From Scheffersomyces stipitis CBS 6054 (Eukaryota; Ascomycota; Pichiomycetes; Serinales; Debaryomycetaceae), in assembly GCF_000209165.1 (NCBI RefSeq), contig NC_009042.1:806001-870000 (forward strand): DNA of 64,000 nt, given 5' to 3'. Below the pieces are notes generated by a model. The model saw only the letters and a list, made by a program, of their open reading frames with translations. It had not been told where the DNA came from and ran no database searches. Below, piece by piece: positions 32,802-42,107 of the stretch. The position numbers were made by a program, and so were the translations under genes. Position 1 is the stretch's first letter; every line of letters starts with the position of its first letter.

Positions 32802-34598
32802 GGAAGTAGACAAAGTTTTTCCTAGTATTCCTTATCAAAGTTCTTAGGCTAACTCATTTCTTTCCATCAACTGCACTAGAGAGACATGTGAATCTCCTGA
32901 AGAAGGTTCTCTACATCGAGAACGTTCGATTCAACTAGTACTTTTTTAGACTTAGTTTAAATCAAACAGAAGAAGAATTGTCCAAAACCGTCGTAGCCTG
33001 GTGACTTTATCCATTTGCTACCCAATTTGTCAAGTTTCATTCTTGTAATGTATCTTTTTATGAGCTCGGTTTCCTCATTTCCTTTATTTGTTTAGACCTA
33101 CCTCCAAGTTGTAGAATTTTCCAAGACCCAATCTCCATTCGTCACCAATAAATTGTATGCGAATTTCGCAGCACTCTGTAATTTGTATAATGCACATAAA
33201 ATGCTAGATCAATTTTTTTTTTTAGGGCCGGCAAAAGTTGATGCAAGAAGTAGTGGAACCAGGATTGTGCATTTGGCAGGCAAGCGGTGCCGTTGTCTAT
33301 CCGCGGCAAATAACTACATGAACCCAAATAACTAGATCAAATAGACGACAGCTTCTATTTTAGGCGGTGAAAGCAAGTGCCAGCAGAAAAACCTCAAACA
33401 ACAGGATAGTCCAGAATAGAACAAGACAGCGGATTAAGAAGGACCGAATTCAAAAGCAATCGACACCAATAACTAAAAAGTAAAAAATTGCACTCACATA
33501 TAAGATTGGCATCAGGTGCAGCAACCTGGAGGGAGACTTAGATAGAGACGACATTCTTTTCTACACATATATGTATATGTACCGCATACAGTATAAAGAC
33601 CGAGACTCGACAGCTCAGTGTGTACCGGTGCCAAAAAATAACGACCAGAAAAACAAATAAAATAATACTTTTAATGCATGCGCATGAGTAGAAAATACCC
33701 TGCACAAAGTTGGTGAAGGAAATATCGCTTTATTTTGATAAATGAATTATTTTATGGCATGGTCCTGCAATATATGTATTATTCCTTCTGATATTATTTT
33801 TGGAGTTGAGTCTACTTTTTTTTATTTATTTCGAAAGACCAACCCCATGTGCAGGCAAGCTTCCTTGATTCTGATTTTTATTTTAGCAAATTATCCTCCT
33901 CTAGAATCATTTATTTAATCTACTATCCATCCTCATTTGATACACCTTCAGGCCTCGAAAAGATAGACGAAGTAGGACTGTTGATTCTGCTGCCACCCCG
34001 TGAGTTTGACTGACAGGCATCCCTCCGCCATTGCTGCCGCCGTCTGTTGGAAGATCCGCTACTACCAAAACTTAGCGAATAGCCATCGACAAAAAATAGA
34101 ACTCTGACAGTTTCACATCGGAAAAGAGAGCCGTTTCTGCCTGATTGACAGAAAAATCTGAAGACATAGCTTTGCTATCGAGACAAACATCTACTAATAA
34201 GGAGCTCCTCGCACAAAGGGAATCATCTGCAATTGTTGCTTTGCATCCCCTAGTTTGTCTGATCAAAGTTTTACAGCGCTTCCCCATATTTTTCAAGCGC
34301 TAATTTTTTATCCATCATCATAGGCAGCGCCATACTTGCCTCAGAACCGGTCTGAAGTTTCTAGCTAGTTTGTAGATACCGTCCATATAGTTTGGACCAT
34401 CTAGCTTTAACCCTGCCGTTCTTTGTTCTACGTTAAATTTCCATCGTTTAGCCGTCGTGAATAATAGAATTAGCTATTTAGCCAATTTGGCATTTTGAAC
34501 AATTTGAGAAATTTGTCAATTCTGCACCACACCCAAAAATTTGCTCAATATTGTTGATTAAAGCTGATTTAAGCTGAATACGTTACACTTTCACAGCC

Positions 34599-36599
34599 AT
34601 GAGTAAAAAGTCACTGGATCCACCAGTCAAAAAGAATGCCTTTGTGCACAAGCTCTATCTGATGCTTAACGATCCTAAGCTCACCCACTTGATCTGGTGG
34701 TCTGAGAACAACGCCAATCTGTTTGCGCTTTATCCGGGCAAGGAGTTTGCAAACTCGCTTACCCGTTACTTCAAACACGGGAACGTGGCGTCGTTTGTTC
34801 GTCAGCTCCACATGTATGGATTCCATAAAGTATCTGATCCTACCCAATCCTCCACCTCTATAGCTTCATCTGGTGAAAACGCTGACGCAGATTCAGACCA
34901 GCCTCCTCCCGTGTGGGAGTTCAAGCATCTGAGCGGGAAGTTTAAAAAGGGTGAAGAAGCACTGCTTATTTACATCAAAAGAAGACCTTCTTCGAATAGC
35001 TCACGAAATAGCAACTTTAACGGAGTTCCCAACCATCCCCACCCTCAGCACATGCACCCGCACCATCTTCATCATCAGATGGTTCATCCTCATCTTCATA
35101 CTGGTCATATCCATCCTGGAATTCCCCACGAGTCTTACTCCATTCAAGGTCAAATACAAGGTCCCTACGATTCTCCTTATGCTACTCTACCTGCTGGTAC
35201 TCCCATGGTTCATGGAAGTCCCATGGTAGCCTACTCTGGACAGTTCTATCCTCGTCCAGGTGGGCTTCCTCTTCCTCAGCCCAAACTGCTCCAAGAACAG
35301 AACCAACCACTTTCGGCGCCACCGCAGCCAGTTTTCATGTCGCAGTCGTATCCCCATCCTGTTCACTATGGATATAGCTATGCTGAACGCCAAAACAATC
35401 CTCTGTTTAGACACTCCGAAAGTTCTGCCACGTACTCTGTAGCGCATGATGAGTCACATTCGTCTCCTTCTGTGGTCTCTAGGCACCAGCTGGACCCCAA
35501 CGTCCGTCCTGCTCTCGCCAAAATTGGTTCAGGCTCGATTCCCGTCCAGGCTCAGCATTATGCTCCCAACTTGCAGTTCAGAAAGATCTGGGAAACCAAC
35601 CCTACCAACCAACCAACCACTGCTATAACCGCCCAAAACGGCACATCTTCTCCTTCAGCATCTACTCCAGTCTTGGACAATAGACCTCGTAACCCTTCGC
35701 TTCTTTACGATCCCTTAGTCCCTGTATCGCCTCCTACTGACCATCACAGATCGCCATCATACTTACCGCTTTCTCGAAACAACTCCAACACCGCGAGTTT
35801 CCTGAGGGACTCTGTGGACTCTAGACTGTCGATCAAGCTTCCACCGCCCTCTTCGTTGCATTCGGTTTCGGGTTCTGTGTCAAATTCTGTGTCGGTATCA
35901 AAATACCCACAGTCACCAGAACCACCAAGACAACAGCTGCCAGCACCAGCACCTCTACCATTTCACCAGCATCTTCCTCGTAGCATACCGTCCAACTTCG
36001 AAGCCTCTCCTCAGCAGGTGTCAGTTCCCCAGCAGCATTCATCGCTTCCCGGCTCTCCTGTTGTTGCCAACGGAGTCAAGAAGCCTTCGCTTATACCTGT
36101 GAGCAATGGAATCCATGAACGCTTGAGACCTTCTCTTCTTGAGCTTCATTTTGGTTCTTCGAACGGCTCAAACTCAGCCAAGGGATCATCTTCTTCTGCA
36201 CCAAGACACCCTCAGGATTCAATAGGATCGTCAACGTCGTCGCACAATTCGGTATTCCTGACGCAGCTGCTGTTACTGTCTGTATCTTCTTCTGTTGTAC
36301 AGCGTGCTTCGTCGTTCGGCTCGATTTCTCACAACCCGCTCATTCACAAGAACTCTTTCTCCATCAGTCCTCACGACACTCCACCCATCTCTAGCTCAGG
36401 CGCAGTTGAAGCTTCTGTCTCTAGCTACAATGCGACAGCCCTGAGCGACCACCGCTCTTCTACAAGTCTGCCATTGTCGAAGTCTGTAGAAGATGTTAAC
36501 AAAAAGGTCTCTGTAAGGTCACTTTTGGGTGATTCTTCAGCAACCTCGGTAGCCAGCGAGTCTGAAGACTCCGAGAGCAAAAGACGCCGTTTGAGATGA
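34599..36599 (+). CDS. SFL1: HSF-type DNA-binding transcription factor, Sfl1/Sfl2-like
   Basis: 666 residues. The HSF-type winged-helix domain spans about residues 13 to 128: FVHKLYxMLNDPKLTHLIWWSE, FALYPGKEFANSLTRYFKHGN and the recognition helix VASFVRQLHMYGFHKVSD, then WEFKHLSGKFKKGEEALLIYIKRR. The HLIWW / ALYPGKEFANSL pattern is the one I associate with the Sfl1 group (repressor of flocculation and filamentous growth) rather than Hsf1, Skn7 or Mga1. Residues 146 to 177 contain 14 histidines. The rest is Pro/Ser/Gln-rich and probably disordered, ending in a basic KRRR stretch. Codon 21 is CTG at a position where HSF-type domains usually have Ser (KLYSML), which supports CTG as Ser. No second Hsf oligomerisation coiled coil is evident. 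ATG at 34599; Sfl1 versus Sfl2 is undecided. Confidence 0.82.
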   Translation: MSKKSLDPPVKKNAFVHKLYLMLNDPKLTHLIWWSENNANLFALYPGKEFANSLTRYFKHGNVASFVRQLHMYGFHKVSDPTQSSTSIASSGENADADSDQPPPVWEFKHLSGKFKKGEEALLIYIKRRPSSNSSRNSNFNGVPNHPHPQHMHPHHLHHQMVHPHLHTGHIHPGIPHESYSIQGQIQGPYDSPYATLPAGTPMVHGSPMVAYSGQFYPRPGGLPLPQPKLLQEQNQPLSAPPQPVFMSQSYPHPVHYGYSYAERQNNPLFRHSESSATYSVAHDESHSSPSVVSRHQLDPNVRPALAKIGSGSIPVQAQHYAPNLQFRKIWETNPTNQPTTAITAQNGTSSPSASTPVLDNRPRNPSLLYDPLVPVSPPTDHHRSPSYLPLSRNNSNTASFLRDSVDSRLSIKLPPPSSLHSVSGSVSNSVSVSKYPQSPEPPRQQLPAPAPLPFHQHLPRSIPSNFEASPQQVSVPQQHSSLPGSPVVANGVKKPSLIPVSNGIHERLRPSLLELHFGSSNGSNSAKGSSSSAPRHPQDSIGSSTSSHNSVFLTQLLLLSVSSSVVQRASSFGSISHNPLIHKNSFSISPHDTPPISSSGAVEASVSSYNATALSDHRSSTSLPLSKSVEDVNKKVSVRSLLGDSSATSVASESEDSESKRRRLR

Positions 36600-37190
36600 T
36601 TGCCCAATGTTTGAGGTGATCGCTCTCTGTTTAACTAAAACCCTCAACCCTCAAAAAGTCCCTGCAATACGTCACCTCCAAAATGCACTTTCCGTTCACT
36701 TCTACTGAATATTCTTGTAACTCAACTTCATATCCAAGGCTCAAGTGAGTGACTTACTTCAGGTTTATTTCTTCTCTTGATGCCCTTCGGGTGCATCCTG
36801 TTTTATAACGAGGCACTCTGCTGTTGCCGAAGAAAGGTTGGAATAGCCCACCCTGCCGTTTCTCTCCTCTGTATTATTAGACAACATTCACGGCTATCTT
36901 CTCTTTTTGTCACATAATAGTTGAATATTCCTGCTGGTAAATCTTGGTTGATACTCTATTAGTACATCAAAAACATAAGTGCTACGGTAATTGATTGACT
37001 ATGATTTCTGCGAAACCTCTAGTTAGTCTACATATCCCGGTTAATGAAAACATTAATACACTACAACTGAATGTAATTTTATTTATGTAGCTCCACTGTT
37101 TGTTCGTGTTATTCATTTAGTCCATAAACAATCAACTTCATTATGATGCAATTTGAACATCCACAGCCAGTTCAAAGTGTTCAAGTATTG
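36600..37190. other. Intergenic region between two convergent genes
   Basis: About 590 bases of 3' flanking sequence; no element recognised. Confidence 0.6.
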
Positions 37191-37757
37191 TCAAAAAGGT
37201 CTACCCTTCATCTTCTTCTTGCCCAATTTGTTCTCCAAGAGCATGTTGGAGCCCTTCTTCACAGACCTTGCTTTCAAGATACTGCTTTCGTCATCAGAAT
37301 CCTCGTCTTGGGGATGTTTTTCTACTTTCCGAATCTTCTGGTTTCTAAGGCTGTGATTGCTTGCACTATTGTTAACATTATTGTCTCCATTTTTCCTTAT
37401 CTTTTCCTTATTGTAGTCTCTCACCTTGTTCATCAATGCTAGCATGGGTTTCGAAGCATTTTTCGCTGCTCGAGGTCCAGATTCCTGTTTTATAGCGTTC
37501 ATACTTCCGTCATTTTTCATGAAATCTCCAATTTTACTCACATTTCCATTATTCAAGGTTGTGAGACTTGATCCACTGGGTATGATGGGCAAATCTAGGA
37601 ACGATTCTGTGGATATTGGATGTTCCTGGCCCGTTTTTGATGTACTGGGCTTCAACCAGCTGAGAGCCTTAGCATTATTCTGGGAGATGGAAAGCTGAAA
37701 TCGTGCTTGTAGAGCTTCTTTATCTTTAATCTCCTTCCTTCTGTTCACTTTAGACAT
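37191..37757 (-). CDS. Small basic protein of unknown function, probably nuclear
   Basis: 188 residues from the ATG at 37757; the frame is open 12 codons further upstream without an ATG. The N-terminus MSKVNRRKEIKDKEALQARF followed by ALSWLKP is conserved-looking; the middle is Ser/Asn-rich; the C-terminus alternates an acidic patch (DEDSDDESS) with basic runs (KARSVKKGS, KLGKKKMKGRPF). Such an arrangement is typical of nucleolar or ribosome-biogenesis accessory proteins, but this is inference from composition only. No domain, signal peptide or membrane segment. CACGTG at 37893-37898 lies about 140 bases upstream of the start, as in several ribosome-related promoters of this window. Confidence 0.75.
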   Translation of the reverse strand: MSKVNRRKEIKDKEALQARFQLSISQNNAKALSWLKPSTSKTGQEHPISTESFLDLPIIPSGSSLTTLNNGNVSKIGDFMKNDGSMNAIKQESGPRAAKNASKPMLALMNKVRDYNKEKIRKNGDNNVNNSASNHSLRNQKIRKVEKHPQDEDSDDESSILKARSVKKGSNMLLENKLGKKKMKGRPF

Positions 37758-38151
37758 TTTATCAAGCCGATTTATATATAAGTAGTAGAACAATGAATAA
37801 GTGAATATAAGGTATAATATGTGAAATCAATATGGTATAAGTCTAGAATTGATGAGAAAAGCTTCAATAGGTAAATTTGTCTATAAATGGAACACGTGAA
37901 AGATATCTAACTAGCCCGTAATGAAATCTAAGAATATAACCGAAGTATGGTTATCCAAAAAAGAGCTCAATATATTTCCATTCATCTATCGGTACATTTA
38001 AATTTCGCGAAGATCATCACCAAAATTTCGCACCAAAAATTTCAGGATCCGCTAAGAGAACTTAACATATCTCAAGTACTAAAAGTTATCAAAACAATGA
38101 GATAGATACCATTCCACGTCTTCTATTGTGAATGAAGCTGGCAAAAAATAC
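37758..38151. other. Intergenic region between the small basic protein gene and the tRNA unit
   Basis: About 390 bases, AT-rich; CACGTG at 37893-37898. Nothing else recognised. Confidence 0.6.
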
Positions 38152-38157
38152 AAAAAA
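38152..38157 (-). terminator. Pol III terminator of the tRNA-Asp/tRNA-Gly unit
   Basis: Six T on the minus strand directly after the tRNA-Gly 3' end; a second T6 run at 38143-38148 is a back-up. No T4 run exists in the spacer between the two tRNAs. Confidence 0.8.
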
Positions 38158-38160
38158 GAA

Positions 38161-38231
38161 TGCGCAAACCCGGAATCGAACCGGGGGCCCAACGATGGCA
38201 ACGTTGGATTTTACCACTAAACCATTTGCGC
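38161..38231 (-). tRNA. tRNA-Gly(GCC), second gene of a two-tRNA unit
   Basis: 71-nt cloverleaf without intron. GCGCAAA acceptor stem, D-arm TGGTTTAGTGGTAAAA, anticodon loop TTGCCAT carrying GCC, T-arm GGTTCGATTCC, discriminator A. Almost the same as S. cerevisiae tRNA-Gly(GCC). It begins 9 bases after the end of tRNA-Asp. Confidence 0.98.
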
Positions 38232-38240
38232 AAGAGCAAC

Positions 38241-38312
38241 CTCCGCGACGGGGAATTGAACCCCGGTCTACCACGCGACAAGCGGTAATTCTAGCCACTA
38301 AACTATCACGGA
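38241..38312 (-). tRNA. tRNA-Asp(GTC), first gene of a two-tRNA unit
   Basis: 72-nt cloverleaf without intron. TCCGTGA acceptor stem, D-arm TAGTTTAGTGGCTAGAA, anticodon loop TTGTCGC carrying GTC, T-arm GGTTCAATTCC, discriminator G. Closely matches yeast tRNA-Asp(GTC). It lies 5' of tRNA-Gly with a 9-base spacer GTTGCTCTT lacking a terminator. Confidence 0.98.
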
Positions 38313-38986
38313 CTTTGTCTCTCGAGAACTTGAACATTTTATTTAAGTTCATTGGATTTGGCCAGAAGATCCATACCGCAATAATAATTAATAATAATCG
38401 ATAAAATCACTTTTCCAAGACAATCAATTACATTTTTAGTAATAAGAACTGCAAATTATAGAATTTGGGATTTGTTTAAGTCTACGGTATAGAATTGAGA
38501 AAGATCTAAATTCTATGTAGTAAATAGACTAGAATCTAATCATAATTCATTGCAAAAAGGACTTCCTAATCTAGCAACGAGTCCGGTATATTCTTCACAT
38601 ATTTCTATGGATATAACTTGGATTTCGTCAAAAAAAAGGGCTACCATTATTATATCTAGCTTTTACTCTTTAAATAGTTATCAGTATATATTGTTATATG
38701 GTTCATAGAGGAATATTAATGCAAATTGTGAAGCTACTGATCCAGTTTTAAAACAGTTTTTACGTAGTTATGTTGTTCTGAAATGAAATTAAAACTTTAT
38801 CTTGAAATACATTGAAAATCTAAAGAAATTTTCAAAATATATTGACAACGATAAATTAGTCCCAAGCGAGAAGCCAACTTCACTCCATTCTATTCATCTA
38901 TCATTACTCTACTTTGGCCTTATCAGAATCAACTCGTAAGTAACAATTATACTCTTTCAGCTCCTTCTATCAACACTTAGACGACA
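38313..38986. other. Intergenic region upstream of the unknown 312-residue protein
   Basis: Strongly AT-rich. It includes a GTAAGT...TTTCAG pair at 38935-38960 that is too short to be a plausible intron. No gene recognised. Confidence 0.55.
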
Positions 38987-39163
38987 ATGTCGTTGGTTCT
39001 TCAAATGTCGCGTGCAACCAAAAACCATATGAAATCACAATTTAAGGAACCAATTGTTTACGCCAACAATTCGATTATTCGGGTCACGAAAACCAGTATG
39101 AGCCTGTTTGACACAACTTCAGGAATCTTGCACGATACTTGTATACTATGGCTATTATTGTGA
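38987..39163 (+). other. 58-codon upstream open frame overlapping the start of the next gene
   Basis: ATG at 38987, stop TGA at 39161, in the frame one base off the downstream gene and overlapping its ATG by 16 bases. It encodes a basic N-terminus (MSLVLQMSRATKNHMKSQF). It could be a regulatory upstream open frame, or the true N-terminus of the next protein separated by a one-base frameshift or an intron I could not define. Confidence 0.4.
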
Positions 39164-40086
39164 TCAGCCATCCTTCGAATTTTGCCGCTTACCTCCTAGC
39201 AGCAACAATTTTGTTGTACTACGAGCATCAATCTCGTAGTCTAAAGATAGTTATTGTAGAGGATTTTGCTGCAAATCGAGGCGGAATACAAGATTTCAAG
39301 CCCTGGTGCGGAGTGAACACTTTGAGCAACCCCAGATTTCAATATGGTGACTTTATGGTACGAGAATTACTCAATAGGCTACTTTTGGCAAATAGAGATT
39401 TGGGAATAGTGCCCTTAGATAGAATAAATTTGAGTCTTACACCTCGGAATGGATACAATTTGGACATGCCTATCCATGTTCAACAGGAGCAGATCACCGT
39501 TTCAGTTGCAGAACAGACTAATGGTATTGGTGTAGGAAATAGTAGTATAGTAGCTTTGGTGTATCATCCAAGTATGGTGATGAACAAGTTGAGATTCTTG
39601 ATTTACAATACTGGCAGGGTGACATTTACATCTCTTAACACTAGATTTGGAAGTTTGGGTGTATTCGCTGAGAGTCTAACTGGAGGGACTACCTTCAAAG
39701 AAGAGATTGTAGTTTTGGATTGTTCAAATTCTGGAAAGGTATCCTATTCAGACAACATTGACTACTTGATAAATTCAAATTCCATTTCAGTGAGACTGTT
39801 GGAAGGCAATAACAGTAGAAGATTGCCTTCTTACATATTATGGTTGCCTAGAATTGCGAATAAGGCCCATTCCCAGACTCTCAATGACTGGAAGTATGGC
39901 TACAGACAATATAACAAGAGAATCATAGAAGTTGTCATCAGCAACGACAACACCAACCAAATAGAGAGTAGAATACTTCTGGAAGTCGATATCTACTGCG
40001 GCCTCAAATTGGGAGATTTGGCATTGCATGTGTTGGAAGAATTAACTAATCTGGGTATGGTTGACTTGATATCAAGAAAGCTATAG
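39148..40086 (+). CDS. Conserved-looking protein of unknown function
   Basis: 312 residues from the ATG at 39148; the frame is closed by a TGA at 39109. I do not recognise a domain. The N-terminus (MAIIVISHPSNFAAYLLAATILLYY) is moderately hydrophobic and may be a weak membrane or targeting segment, followed by beta-rich sequence: KIVIVEDFAANRGG, ITVSVAEQTNG, IVALVYHPSMVMNKLRF, TGRVTFTSLN and RIIEVVISND, and a final helix GDLALHVLEELTNLG. No signal peptide cleavage site, repeats or metal-binding motif seen. Codon choice and length make a real gene likely. The start is uncertain because an overlapping open frame with a basic N-terminus lies just upstream in another frame. The gene converges with GOT1, stops 254 bases apart. 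Confidence 0.7.
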   Translation: MAIIVISHPSNFAAYLLAATILLYYEHQSRSLKIVIVEDFAANRGGIQDFKPWCGVNTLSNPRFQYGDFMVRELLNRLLLANRDLGIVPLDRINLSLTPRNGYNLDMPIHVQQEQITVSVAEQTNGIGVGNSSIVALVYHPSMVMNKLRFLIYNTGRVTFTSLNTRFGSLGVFAESLTGGTTFKEEIVVLDCSNSGKVSYSDNIDYLINSNSISVRLLEGNNSRRLPSYILWLPRIANKAHSQTLNDWKYGYRQYNKRIIEVVISNDNTNQIESRILLEVDIYCGLKLGDLALHVLEELTNLGMVDLISRKL

Positions 40087-40339
40087 AAGGAATAGTGTAG
40101 ACCGTACACATATACATATCAATTTATAAGACTAAATTCTTATAATTTTTTGTATATATTCATGATATCCTTTGTATCTATTCATATATCTATTGCTGAT
40201 ACAAAGGTAGATATTGATTGATCAAATAAATATATATATGTTAATGTACAGTTTATCAAGCTAAGCTTGAAAGATGTTATCTTGGATGAGTAACGACTTA
40301 TGAGAATTAGCACACGATATTTTATCAGCTTCTTACTCT

Positions 40340-40881
40340 CTAAACAGGCAAGGTGTTGACACCGGCCAATCTATCTATGGTTGGTGCCACAAGAGGGTGG
40401 CTCAACAAGTCACCGATATAAGGAATGGATCTCAAGAACTGGACTATGGTTCCGAAAAAGTCGCCAAACAAACCTAAGATACCAAAACTTTCTATTATGA
40501 AGCCGAAGAACGATCTTTTCATCAAGATAAGTAATATTCCAAAAGCAAAACACAAGGTGCCTCTGATTTTGGTGGGTCTTGTAAAGAAAGTCACAGTTCT
40601 CTGTGGCCCTATGATCAAAATCAAGCCAATCAAGAACAAAATGTTACCAAGGGCCAAGAAGCCCGAGTCAAAAAAAGTCATTATACCAAGAAGGAAGAAG
40701 ATGAATCCTCCAGCGGTGAAGCCAACACCAAATTCTGATAAAGTTAGTATTGAAATTGGGGAGAGAAATGTCATTTCACAGATCAAACTGAATCTTCCAC
40801 TATTGAGATTCTGAAAAGTCTGGAATTGCCAAGAGCTTTTTCAGTATTTGACATACTCTGTCTTTCAGATAACCAGATCAT
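40340..40881 (-). CDS. GOT1: Golgi transport protein Got1, split by one intron (exons 40857-40881 and 40340-40734)
   Basis: 139 residues after splicing, compared with 138 in S. cerevisiae. Got1 is a four-pass membrane protein of COPII vesicles and early Golgi that assists ER-to-Golgi and intra-Golgi transport. Exon 1 is only 25 bases and gives MIWLSERQ plus one base; exon 2 continues [17 protein letters not shown]. The joined N-terminus matches the yeast pattern MWLTESQKFGVAFT, whereas reading straight through gives an unrelated start. The four membrane segments, [31 protein letters not shown] and the C-terminal LAGVNTLPV are as in the family. The intron has canonical signals. The gene converges with the unknown protein gene. 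Confidence 0.95.
40735..40856 (-). other. GOT1 intron
   Basis: 122 bases: donor GTATGT (40856-40851), branch point TACTAAC (40749-40743) and acceptor TTTATCAG ending at 40735. The short branch-to-acceptor distance is usual for hemiascomycete introns. It is the only intron supported by both signals and protein homology in this window. Confidence 0.94.
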
Positions 40882-42107
40882 ATTGCACTGGGCGTCCTTA
40901 TCTGTGCTATGTATAGTTCGTAGTATCAAAAATAAGTGTAGATTGTGAAAAGTTCAAAATTTATTATGATTCTGATAGCGGTGTCTGATTTTCAAATCGC
41001 AGGACCATGTACAGGAACACATAGATGGTGGAAGGTAATAGAGTCTATGGCATGGACATTGGGGGAGTAGACGTAGGTATGGAGGAACAACAATGGTAGA
41101 TAGAGATGTATGTATTGAATGTATTGCTTGAAAATATCAGGTTTCACAATTTTTTGGCAAAGAAATGCTACGTTTTGTGGTTTTCTGGATTCATTTTGAT
41201 GATTTTGCACCCATTCTCGGAAAGTGAAATTTGGTGGAGGAAGAAGAGACATGCTAGAGATAAGCTATTATTTCACATTAAAGAGTGAAGTACTTTTGGA
41301 AACTAGAGATGCCAAGCTTATAGTAATTTGTTTTAGATTTTTTGCTTGTTTGCATCGACTTGGGAATGAATTTCACAGTAGATTAATGTTCAAGATTGCA
41401 ACGAACCTCAGAAATAACCTCACCAAGTTCTCAATGCAATACTAGAACCAAAAACAATCATATAATCACAAATGAAACGTTGCAACAGAGAATATCAGCA
41501 AACAGATCACAGCATTTCTACATCTAAATAGCTACTTTGTTGGGTTCTAGTCTAACTAGATAGTATTCCTTCAGACAACACCTTATAGTGCTATCGCAGA
41601 ATCCGAAGATAACGATAATTAGTATCACTCTCCACAATTTGGACACCTTAAAGGAGAGGAAGGTAAGAAAGGCTTGTTAGAAAGGCTCCCAACTAGCACC
41701 ATCCTATAAAAAGAACCCCAAATCATTCCATATTCCCTTTCTCGCTAGCCAGATTGAGCCGCACCGTGGTAGATTTCTCAAGAAACTCACTATTTCATTC
41801 AGTGCACTGCCCGATGTGTCACTATTTTTAGTTTATACCGAGGCTCCCTTTTCTGACACCCTGCACTCCATTACAATCACATAGCCTGATTCAAGATGAT
41901 CTACCTTTATTTTATCTACTCCTTATTCATAAAGCGATCAACACTGTCGCTGGAATTGATCCTGACAACTACCTAGATTCTTCAATGCCAATCAAAAAAA
42001 GTCAGAAAAGTCTTTGAATCTTTGAAACTTTGAAACTTAATTCAACTCTTTTTCAGTTTTCACTCACCAACTTTTACTTCACCTTTAATTATAACTGAAT
42101 TCACATC
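40882..42107. other. Divergent promoter region of GOT1 and HUA1
   Basis: About 1.2 kb, AT-rich, with pyrimidine-rich stretches close to HUA1. Short open frames only; no element recognised. Confidence 0.6.

Larger units (their letters stand above)
27927..34598. other. 6.7 kb gene-poor interval upstream of the HSF-type factor
   Basis: No convincing intact gene on either strand. Short open frames up to about 140 codons (for example 28235-28666 minus) overlap open frames on the other strand and show no domains. Noted inside: a 12-base-pair inverted repeat at 30839-30881, a decayed coding fragment at 32138-32649, and a 7-base microsatellite at 32777-32801. No LTR, transposase, tRNA or long inverted repeat was recognised. 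Both flanking genes are on the plus strand, so this is formally the upstream region of the transcription factor gene. Confidence 0.6.

Noticed and set aside
27927..34598. LTR retrotransposon or centromere in the gene-poor interval
   Set aside because: No TG...CA-bounded direct repeats, primer-binding site, gag/pol remnants or long inverted repeats could be seen; a centromere cannot be recognised from sequence alone.
38935..38960. GTAAGT followed by TTTCAG upstream of the unknown protein gene
   Set aside because: The interval is far below a workable intron length and lacks a branch point.
39096..39202. Possible intron (GTATGA to TAGCAG) joining the 58-codon frame to the unknown protein
   Set aside because: The frame would fit, but no branch-point sequence lies near the acceptor; kept only as an open question in the findings.
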